Source: Syntrophorhabdaceae bacterium (GTDB lineage: Bacteria > Desulfobacterota > Syntrophorhabdia > Syntrophorhabdales > Syntrophorhabdaceae). Taken from it: 19,904 nt of DNA. A program made the translations under genes and the position numbers. Numbering within the stretch: the first letter of the stretch is position 1; each line of letters opens with the position of its first letter. Location of the stretch: NCBI GenBank assembly GCA_026415015.1, contig JAOAHW010000096.1, forward strand, positions 1-19,904, given 5' to 3'. The notes beneath the pieces were generated by a model, which saw nothing but the letters and a program-made list of their open reading frames with translations, searched no databases and was not told where the DNA came from. Shown here piece after piece: positions 13,621-19,904 of the stretch.

Positions 13621-14283
13621 CTATCTAAAAGACCTTTTCTTGGTAAGGAACTTTGCTGTTAAAAGTCCAAAGATAAAGCCTCCAATGTGGGCATACCAGG
13701 CAACACCGTCTGTGTGAGAATAAAGCACCTGTATAAAAAACCAGATTGTCAGTAGTAGTATGGCAGGAAGCTGGACAAATTTTATAAAGATTATGATTAT
13801 AAGCATAGTTACAATCTTAGCGTGGGGGAATAGTATAAGATAAGCCCCTAATGCCCCTGATACAGCCCCGCTTGCACCTATCATGGGTATCTTTGATTGG
13901 GGGTCGTAAAGTAGCTGGAACATAGCGGCCATTATGCCTGAAGCTAAATAAAATAAAAAAAACCTCTTGTGACCGAGGCTGTCTTCTACAGACTTTCCAA
14001 AGATAAAAAGATAAAGCATGTTTCCAGCCACATGGAAGAAACCTCCATGGAGGAACATGGATGTAAATATGGTCATAATATTATAGGGTATCAGGCTATG
14101 ATTCGTTGTTAAGGAGACCCAGAAGTCATAGGGCATAAGGCCGTAATATTTATATATAAACTCGTTTTCAGAGGGTGTTAAAGTGAGCCTCTGCCACAAA
14201 AAAATTAAAATATTTACAAAGATAATGCATGCTGTTATAATTGGAAATGTGCGTGTCTTTAAATTGTCCTTTATAGGTATCAT
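13621..14283 (-). CDS. Rhomboid-family intramembrane serine protease
   Basis: 220 residues and about six to seven membrane segments. It cleaves membrane proteins within the inner membrane. Catalytic motif GASGAVSG holds Ser138 and AHIGGF holds His199, the Ser-His dyad; HGGFFHVAGNMLYLFIFG holds the oxyanion-site His84 and Asn88. The loop between the first and second segments includes WVSLTTNHSLIPYNIM and GLMPYDF, common in bacterial rhomboids of this length. A short basic tail (KKRSFR) ends the protein. The ATG at 14283 has no evident ribosome-binding site. It is divergent from the galT-like gene and one base from the radical SAM gene on the same strand. Substrates are unknown. Confidence 0.92.
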   Translation of the reverse strand: MIPIKDNLKTRTFPIITACIIFVNILIFLWQRLTLTPSENEFIYKYYGLMPYDFWVSLTTNHSLIPYNIMTIFTSMFLHGGFFHVAGNMLYLFIFGKSVEDSLGHKRFFLFYLASGIMAAMFQLLYDPQSKIPMIGASGAVSGALGAYLILFPHAKIVTMLIIIIFIKFVQLPAILLLTIWFFIQVLYSHTDGVAWYAHIGGFIFGLLTAKFLTKKRSFR

Positions 14284-14344
14284 TCATGTATTCTTACCAT
14301 GTGTGTCCATTTAAGTCAAAGAAACTCATAACAGGGAGCCATTT

Positions 14345-15343
14345 ATGCCTGAATTAAGAAAAGACCCAATTATTGATAGATGGGTAATCATATCCACAGA
14401 GAGAGGAAAAAGACCTGTTTTTTTTATAGAGGAGCATCCTTCATTCAAAGAGGGCGTATGCCCATTATGCCCAGGTAATGAATATATGACACCCCATGAG
14501 GTGTTTGCAATAAGACATAATTCTCCTCCTGACAGCCCTGATTGGAGACTTAGGGTTGTGCCAAATAAATTCCCTGCTTTAAGGATTGAAGGAAATCTTG
14601 ATAAAGAGGGTATAGGTCTGTACGACAAGATGAATGGTATAGGCGCCCATGAGGTTATTATAGAGACACCGGTTCATGGCGAGACCATCTGGGATATGGA
14701 TATAGATTCTATACAGAAAATATTTATAGCCTATAAAGAGAGGAGCCTTGACCTATCAAAGGACAAACGATTCAGATACATAATGATCTTTAAAAACCAT
14801 GGCTCTATTGCTGGTGCATCCCTCGACCATTCTCATTCCCAGTTGATAGCCCTGCCCATATTACCAAGGAGGGTCTCAGAGGAGATAAACGGTGGCCTGA
14901 GCTACTACAAATACAAAGACAGATGTGTTTTCTGTGATATGATTGCTCAGGAGATAGAAGATAATGTGAGGGTGGTATATGAAAATGAACTCTTTATAGC
15001 TCTTTCACCTTTTGCGTCAAGGTTTCCTTTTGAGATATGGATATTACCTAAGAGGCACGAATCCAGTTTTACCATGCATAGTCAGGGAGAAAGTTATTTC
15101 TTTCTGTCAGAGAGTATATCAGTAGTTTTAAAGAAATATTTAAAGCTTTTGAATGCCCCACCTTATAACTATATGTTCCACACAGCGGCTATTGGTGATA
15201 GGGAACTTTCCCATTACCATTGGCATATCGAGATTATTCCGAGACTAACAAAGATGGCGGGTTTTGAGTGGGGGACAGGATTTTATATTAATCCAACACC
15301 GCCAGAAGAGGCCACAACATACCTAAAGGAGATAGATGTTTAG
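14345..15343 (+). CDS. galT: Galactose-1-phosphate uridylyltransferase-like protein
   Basis: 332 residues, a two-half HIT-superfamily nucleotidyl transferase. It starts with LRKDPIIDRWVIIST, typical of GalT, has the zinc pair CPLC (Cys39, Cys42), a second pair CVFC (194, 197) and the active-site HSHSQ (His162, His164, with His164 the expected nucleotidylated residue); HYHWHIEIIPR closes the second half. It would exchange UMP between UDP-glucose and galactose 1-phosphate. Because glgA follows directly and no galK or galE is present, a sugar-1-phosphate to ADP- or UDP-glucose phosphorylase role is also possible, as in the related plant protein. AGGGAG, seven bases upstream, supports the ATG at 14345. 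It heads a plus-strand unit of four tightly packed genes. Confidence 0.88.
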   Translation: MPELRKDPIIDRWVIISTERGKRPVFFIEEHPSFKEGVCPLCPGNEYMTPHEVFAIRHNSPPDSPDWRLRVVPNKFPALRIEGNLDKEGIGLYDKMNGIGAHEVIIETPVHGETIWDMDIDSIQKIFIAYKERSLDLSKDKRFRYIMIFKNHGSIAGASLDHSHSQLIALPILPRRVSEEINGGLSYYKYKDRCVFCDMIAQEIEDNVRVVYENELFIALSPFASRFPFEIWILPKRHESSFTMHSQGESYFFLSESISVVLKKYLKLLNAPPYNYMFHTAAIGDRELSHYHWHIEIIPRLTKMAGFEWGTGFYINPTPPEEATTYLKEIDV

Positions 15344-15353
15344 GGGGTGAAAA

Positions 15354-16811
15354 ATGAAGGTCCTGATTGCCTCACCAGAGGTATTCCCATTTATAAAGAC
15401 AGGTGGACTTGCTGATGTAACTGGCGCACTACCAAAGGCACTGAAAAGACTTGGTGTTGATGTCCGTGTAATCCTTCCAAAGCACAAAGGCATAGATGAA
15501 CAGAAATTTCCATTAAGATATAAAAATTACAAAATATCGTGTCCCATATCCCTTGGCTATGTGGATGCCGAGATAGTGGAGAGCGAATACGACGGTATTA
15601 CAACCTATCTTGTTGAACAGGATGATTATTACAACAGGGATTATCTCTACAGCACACCTGATGGTGATTATCAGGACAATGCAGTGCGTTTTATATTTTT
15701 TTCAAAGAGTATCCTTGAGACCATAAAGATAACAGGCTATATCCCTGATATCCTGCACTGCAATGATTGGGAGACTGCTTTAGCACCAGTGTTTCTACGC
15801 ACCTTATACAGAGACGAGCCTGAACTGAAGGATATTGCCACTCTCTTTACCATCCACAATTTAGGCTATCAGGGTATTTTCTGGCATCATGATATGCATC
15901 TTCTTAATATTGGGTGGGAGTATTTTACCCCTGATTATCTCGAATTCTTTGGTAATATCAATTTTCTAAAGGGTGGTATAGTATTTTCAGATATAATTAA
16001 CACGGTAAGCAAACAATATAGCCAAGAGATACAGACATCTGAATACGGTTATGGTCTCGATGGGGTCCTCAGGGCAAGGAAAAATGACCTTTATGGTATT
16101 ATAAACGGTATAGACTATGAGGACTGGAGTCCAGAAAAAGACAATTTTTTACCTGCTAACTACAGCATTGAAAAATTAGAGAATAAGGTAGTGTGTAAAA
16201 AAGCGCTACTCAAGGAGTTTGGACTGCCTTATAATAGTGAAAGACCTGTTATAGCCACTATTTCAAGATTGGCTGACCAGAAAGGTTTTGACCTCATTGC
16301 AGCTGCAATGGACGAGATGTTTTCACTTGGGGCACAGTATATTATTCTTGGGACAGGCGACAGGAAATATCACGAACTCTTTACAGACCTCTCAAAGAAA
16401 TATGATGGAGTATTTGGTGTAAAGATTGCCTATGACAACAGACTCGCCCACATAATTGAGGCAGGGGCAGACATGTTTCTCATGCCCTCCAGATATGAAC
16501 CTTGCGGTTTAAATCAACTATATAGCTTAAAGTATGGAACGGTCCCAATTGTAAGGGGGGTAGGCGGACTTGAAGACACGATAATAGATTACACAAATAA
16601 TCCAAAGCAAGGGACAGGTTTCAAATTTTATGGATATACCAAAGAAGAAATGCTCGATACCGTAAAAAGGGCAATGACCGTCTATAAGGATAAAACAGAG
16701 TGGCAATCCCTTGTTAAGAGATGTATGCAAGAGGACTTCTCATGGGAGAGGTCTGCAAGGGAATACATAGAACTCTACAATAAGGCCATTGCAAAACACA
16801 GAACCATATGA
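15354..16811 (+). CDS. glgA: Glycogen synthase (ADP-glucose type, GT5)
   Basis: 485 residues, the normal length. It transfers glucose from ADP-glucose to the growing alpha-1,4-glucan in the cytosol. The GT5 signature KTGGLADVTG carries Lys15; HCNDW and FTIHNLGYQG line the acceptor site; R305/K310 in SRLADQKGF bind phosphate; and SRYEPCGLNQLYSLKYGT contains the GT-B acid Glu382. Both Rossmann halves are complete. A strong ribosome-binding site (GGGGGTG) lies between galT and the ATG. The stop TGA overlaps the kinase start ATG as ATGA. No glgC or glgB is in the window, so the ADP-glucose source lies elsewhere. Confidence 0.96.
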   Translation: MKVLIASPEVFPFIKTGGLADVTGALPKALKRLGVDVRVILPKHKGIDEQKFPLRYKNYKISCPISLGYVDAEIVESEYDGITTYLVEQDDYYNRDYLYSTPDGDYQDNAVRFIFFSKSILETIKITGYIPDILHCNDWETALAPVFLRTLYRDEPELKDIATLFTIHNLGYQGIFWHHDMHLLNIGWEYFTPDYLEFFGNINFLKGGIVFSDIINTVSKQYSQEIQTSEYGYGLDGVLRARKNDLYGIINGIDYEDWSPEKDNFLPANYSIEKLENKVVCKKALLKEFGLPYNSERPVIATISRLADQKGFDLIAAAMDEMFSLGAQYIILGTGDRKYHELFTDLSKKYDGVFGVKIAYDNRLAHIIEAGADMFLMPSRYEPCGLNQLYSLKYGTVPIVRGVGGLEDTIIDYTNNPKQGTGFKFYGYTKEEMLDTVKRAMTVYKDKTEWQSLVKRCMQEDFSWERSAREYIELYNKAIAKHRTI

Positions 16812-18538
16812 ATGCAGTGGAATTATTAGGCGAAGTAATAGAGATATCCCACTCTAATCTTGAGATAAATTCAAGGATTTCTGCCATATTGAATATCATT
16901 TCCCACAGGATGGGTTTTGAAGAGGTCCTTGTATTTAAACTTGATAAGGACAGAAGGATTTCCTGCAGTTATTATAATCAAAACTGTTCACTCTTTTCAC
17001 TGGTTAATAAATACAGGTGCCACATAGGAGAAGGCATCATAGGTACCATAGCCCAGAAAAGGGTGCCCCAGTATTTTACCTACAAGGACATCCCGCCAAG
17101 GTTTGGTTGTATCTTTTATCATGAACTTGATGGGTTAATAGGCAGATATAGGTCATTTGCCTTTGTCCCCCTTTCTGATGACAGCTATATCTATGGGGTC
17201 ATGGCTGCCATATCTACTGTGAAGGGAGAACTGAATGACAGAGAAAAGATACTCTTATCGGTAATTGCAAGGGAGATAGGGGGTCTTATAAGAATTGAAG
17301 ACCTTATGGTGTCTTCTAAAAAAAGGATAAGCGAACTTGTTACACTGTCAGAGCTTGGCAAGATCCTTACAACAAATATGGAGCCGGAGGCTGCATTAAA
17401 AAACATTGTTTTTATTATTGCCAAGGCACTAAATGCCTCAATGTCAACGATCAGATTAAATAACTTTTCTTCAAGGTTCAATACCCAGAGATTTACATAC
17501 GGACAGCCTGACCCAAAATTAGAAAGATTTATTGAGGATCTGGAGACACAGGCAATTAATACGAAGAAAACTGTCTTGCTTTCAAATGAAATGTACGGGG
17601 ATGATAAGGACTTATCCCAGTATTTTCTATGTAGTTCTCCAATAATCACAAAAAACAAGGCCATTGGCGCACTGACCATATGCTCAATAAAAAAGGACCT
17701 CGTCTTTGACCAGAGTGACAACATATCTTATCTTATAACAACTATAGCAAATTATATATCCAGTGGCCTTGAAAATATCCTCCTTAGCAAAAGGTTAAAG
17801 GATGTAATAACAGAACTCAATGATACGCAAAAAAGGGTCATTGAACAGGAGAAACTAAAGAGCCTTGGAGAGATGACAGCGAATATAGCCCATGAGATAA
17901 AAAATCCCCTCGTAATAATAGGCGGTTTTACAAAAAGACTCGCCAAAAGGATGAACCTGAGCCAGACTGAAAACAGGTATGCCAGTATCATTATCAACGA
18001 AGTCGCAAGGCTTGAAAAGATATTGAACGAAGTCCTTGACTATGTGAAAGACTCACCAGTTTCAAAAGAGCCTTGCAATATTAATACATGCTTAGATGAT
18101 ATACTCTATCTGTTTTCTTCTGATTCATCGTGGGAGAGGGTGAAGATTGTAAAGAATTATGACTCGGAACTGCCAGAGATCATATGTGATATTCAACAGA
18201 TCAAGCAGGTTTTTATCAATATCCTTGTAAACTCTTATGAGGCAATGCAGGGCGAGGGGGAGATAACTATAAGGACAGAGGTGGTTAAAATAGATAATAA
18301 ATCATATATTAAGGTCTCTATCTCTGATACTGGTGGTGGCATAGACCCCATGGCAATAGATAATATATTTAACCCGTTCTTTACCACAAAAGAAAAAGGC
18401 ACAGGCCTTGGGCTTGCCATATCAAATAAGATCATCATGAACAATAAAGGCAAGATCGAGGTAGAGAACAATGTTGGGAAGGGTGTAACTTTTTTTGTTT
18501 ACCTGCCTTTAGAGAATAATTTATCAAAAGAGGAGTAG
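16808..18538 (+). CDS. Soluble GAF-domain sensor histidine kinase
   Basis: 576 residues, no signal peptide or membrane segment, so a cytosolic sensor. Two GAF-like domains are suggested: about 18-165, with HIGEGIIGTIAQKR and RSFAFVPLSDDSYIYGVMAAIS, and about 180-325, less conserved. A helical linker leads to HisKA with AHEIKNPL (His362 phosphorylated). The ATPase has an N box around NILVNSYEAM (471-480), DTGGG (507-511), FNPFF (521-525) and KGTGLGL (530-536). The N-terminal GAF has several Cys residues, including 53, 60, 71 and 101; metal or redox sensing is speculative. Translation is coupled to glgA by the ATGA overlap, and the response regulator gene begins 3 bases after its stop. Confidence 0.92.
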   Translation: MNAVELLGEVIEISHSNLEINSRISAILNIISHRMGFEEVLVFKLDKDRRISCSYYNQNCSLFSLVNKYRCHIGEGIIGTIAQKRVPQYFTYKDIPPRFGCIFYHELDGLIGRYRSFAFVPLSDDSYIYGVMAAISTVKGELNDREKILLSVIAREIGGLIRIEDLMVSSKKRISELVTLSELGKILTTNMEPEAALKNIVFIIAKALNASMSTIRLNNFSSRFNTQRFTYGQPDPKLERFIEDLETQAINTKKTVLLSNEMYGDDKDLSQYFLCSSPIITKNKAIGALTICSIKKDLVFDQSDNISYLITTIANYISSGLENILLSKRLKDVITELNDTQKRVIEQEKLKSLGEMTANIAHEIKNPLVIIGGFTKRLAKRMNLSQTENRYASIIINEVARLEKILNEVLDYVKDSPVSKEPCNINTCLDDILYLFSSDSSWERVKIVKNYDSELPEIICDIQQIKQVFINILVNSYEAMQGEGEITIRTEVVKIDNKSYIKVSISDTGGGIDPMAIDNIFNPFFTTKEKGTGLGLAISNKIIMNNKGKIEVENNVGKGVTFFVYLPLENNLSKEE

Positions 18539-18541
18539 AAC

Positions 18542-18901
18542 ATGAAAGACATAAAGATATTAATAGTAGACGATGAGGAAAACATTAGGATCCTTTTTAA
18601 GGAGGAGCTTGAAGAAGAAGGTTATAAAATAGATTTGGCATCCAATGGTTATGAGGCACTGGAAAAGATAAAAAAATCTCCATTTGACCTTGTGGTCCTT
18701 GATATTAAGATGCCAGGTATGGATGGCATCCAGACCTTAAATGAGATAAAGAAGATAAACAAGGACCAGCATGTTATCTTATGTTCTGCCTATGGTGAGT
18801 TCAAACAAGATTTTTCAAGCTGGATCTCCGATGCCTATGTTGTAAAGTCTGCTGATACAGAAGAACTTAAGAGTACTATAAAGAGCATACTGAAGGCATG
18901 A
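18542..18901 (+). CDS. Single-domain response regulator (CheY-like receiver)
   Basis: 119 residues with only a receiver domain. Acidic pocket Asp10 and Asp11, phosphorylation site Asp54 in VVLDIKMPGMDG, switch Ser82 in ILCSAYG and Lys102 in VVKSAD are all present. It has no DNA-binding or enzymatic output domain, so it must act through a partner protein, a phosphorelay, or feedback on its kinase. GAGGAG just before the start, overlapping the kinase end, is its ribosome-binding site. It is almost certainly the partner of the adjacent kinase. Confidence 0.94.
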   Translation: MKDIKILIVDDEENIRILFKEELEEEGYKIDLASNGYEALEKIKKSPFDLVVLDIKMPGMDGIQTLNEIKKINKDQHVILCSAYGEFKQDFSSWISDAYVVKSADTEELKSTIKSILKA

Positions 18902-18907
18902 CAGGCT

Positions 18908-18946
18908 AAAGATGTTGTATCTTTAAAATCTGATACAAATATCAGA
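18908..18946 (+). promoter_or_regulatory. Short hairpins between the response regulator and purL
   Basis: AAAGAT (18908) pairs with ATCTTT (18919) around a five-base loop, and TCTGATA (18929-18935) pairs with TATCAGA (18940-18946) around CAAA. A third pairing, TTGTATC (18915) with GATACAA, would compete with both. There is no T-run, so they are not clear terminators; alternative folding might influence expression of purL, which starts 20 bases downstream. Confidence 0.3.
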
Positions 18947-18965
18947 ATCTTAAAAGGTCAAGATT

Positions 18966-19904
18966 ATGTTACATTTTTTTCTCAAAAAAAACCATCAATT
19001 GGAATATTGTTTCAATGTGGAGACCCTGTCCCCTCTTTCAGTAGAAGAATTACTTGTTTTAAAGAATATCCTTGCCGATGGGTTTATCCTGGAGAGTATA
19101 TCCGAGGCCTCTACCTTAGGCAAGGGCAATGAAGTTGTTGAGCTTGGCCCGAGGATGAACTTTGCCACAGCCTATTCCACAAACATTGTCTCTATCTGTA
19201 AAACCTGTGGCCTTGAAAAGGTGACGAGGATAGAGCGCTCAAGGCGTTATATAATAGCCCCAGGGATTGACAGGGACAGATTCATAAGCGACAACCATGA
19301 TAGGATGACAGAGTGCCTGTACGATAAACCCATTGAGAGCTTTGAAACAGGGGTAATCCCTGAGCCTGTATATGAGATACCTTTAAAAGAGAAGGGGCCT
19401 GATGCCCTCCTTGATGTCCCTGGCCTTGCTATGGATGAGTGGGACAGAAATCTATATTTTAACTATTTTGTCAAGGAAGAGGGCAGGAACCCAACTATAG
19501 TTGAGATTAGGGACCTGGATAATGCAAACAGCGAACATTCCAGACATGGTTATTTCAAGGGTAGACAGATTATAGATGGCATAGAGATGCCTGAGACCCT
19601 AATGGACATAGTAAAATCAACATGGAAGGCTAACCCATCAAATAGCATTATAGCCTTCAAGGATAATTCCAGTGGCATAGAGGGGTTTGAGTGCTGGACT
19701 ATTATACCTGAAAACCCTGGTTCACCTTCATTGTTTAAAAAACAAAGTCTTCGCTACCATATTATTTTTACTGCAGAGACACACAATTTTCCAACAGGTG
19801 TAGCCCCTTTTCCTGGTGCTGAGACAGGGACAGGGGGAAGGATAAGGGATGTCCAGGCTACAGGGAGGGGGGGCCTTGTTGTAGCAGGCACAGCAGGGTA
19901 CTGT
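18966..19904 (+). CDS. purL: Phosphoribosylformylglycinamidine synthase, large single-chain type (N-terminal part)
   Basis: The first 313 codons, open to the right edge. The enzyme converts FGAR plus glutamine and ATP to FGAM in purine synthesis. Recognisable are VELGPRMNFATAYSTNIVSIC, RIERSRRY, DVPGLAMDEWD, GRNPTIVEIRDLDNANSEHSRH and ETHNFPTGVAPFPGAETGTG with GRIRDVQATGRGG. These match the long PurL, about 1,200-1,300 residues, that fuses glutaminase and synthase, and the wording looks closer to the eukaryotic PFAS form than to the split PurS/PurL/PurQ system of many bacteria. The start ATG at 18966 has AAAAGG upstream. The glutaminase end is outside the window, so the fusion is not directly seen. 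Confidence 0.9.
   Translation, partial: MLHFFLKKNHQLEYCFNVETLSPLSVEELLVLKNILADGFILESISEASTLGKGNEVVELGPRMNFATAYSTNIVSICKTCGLEKVTRIERSRRYIIAPGIDRDRFISDNHDRMTECLYDKPIESFETGVIPEPVYEIPLKEKGPDALLDVPGLAMDEWDRNLYFNYFVKEEGRNPTIVEIRDLDNANSEHSRHGYFKGRQIIDGIEMPETLMDIVKSTWKANPSNSIIAFKDNSSGIEGFECWTIIPENPGSPSLFKKQSLRYHIIFTAETHNFPTGVAPFPGAETGTGGRIRDVQATGRGGLVVAGTAGYC

Noticed and set aside
17191..17724. Minus-strand open frame of 177 codons inside the histidine kinase gene
   Set aside because: It lies wholly antisense to conserved GAF and linker sequence; the hydrophobic Ser/Ile/Phe product is a reading-frame shadow.

Overview
This is about 20 kb of moderately AT-rich, gene-dense bacterial chromosome. Lipoproteins, Pal and a FadL-type outer-membrane channel show a Gram-negative (diderm) cell. 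The gene set (pyruvoyl-dependent arginine decarboxylase, carboxyspermidine-type polyamine synthesis, galT-glgA next to a two-component pair, many radical SAM enzymes) fits an anaerobic Desulfobacterota- or Nitrospirota-like lineage. Heavy use of AGG/AGA arginine and ATA isoleucine codons is also common in thermophiles. The taxonomy is inference only. I see no rRNA, tRNA, CRISPR array, insertion sequence or phage gene, and no gene-free stretch longer than 300 bases.

Layout. (1) 1-2449, minus strand: a KamA-family radical SAM aminomutase running off the left edge, pal, a small lipoprotein with four identical 21-bp repeats, and pfkB behind a long perfect palindrome. (2) 2565-4605, plus strand: a FadL-type porin, then two overlapping genes for small paralogous 'Gate' membrane proteins. 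Their end overlaps the convergent hisS. (3) 4582-7465, minus strand: hisS and an acetolactate-synthase-like ThDP enzyme. (4) 7585-12282, plus strand: an XRE-cupin regulator, a 29-codon small ORF, and genes for a complete arginine-to-spermidine route: pyruvoyl arginine decarboxylase, agmatinase, carboxyspermidine dehydrogenase, and carboxyspermidine decarboxylase with an unusual N-terminal extension. (5) 12273-14283, minus strand: a B12-binding-type radical SAM protein and a rhomboid protease; the first codons of the radical SAM gene contain a parS-like chromosome-partition site. (6) 14345-19904, plus strand: galT-like, glgA, a soluble histidine kinase, a single-domain response regulator, and the start of a eukaryote-like purL running off the right edge.

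How the genes work together. Region 4 reads as one metabolic unit: arginine to agmatine (decarboxylase), to putrescine (agmatinase), to carboxyspermidine (dehydrogenase, with aspartate semialdehyde), to spermidine (decarboxylase). The regulator probably senses a polyamine or amino acid. In region 6 a sugar-nucleotide transferase and glycogen synthase are co-transcribed with a signalling pair, and the kinase start overlaps the glgA stop. The observations most worth following up are the small ORF in the polyamine cluster, the parS-like site, the decarboxylase extension and the split paralogous Gate pair.
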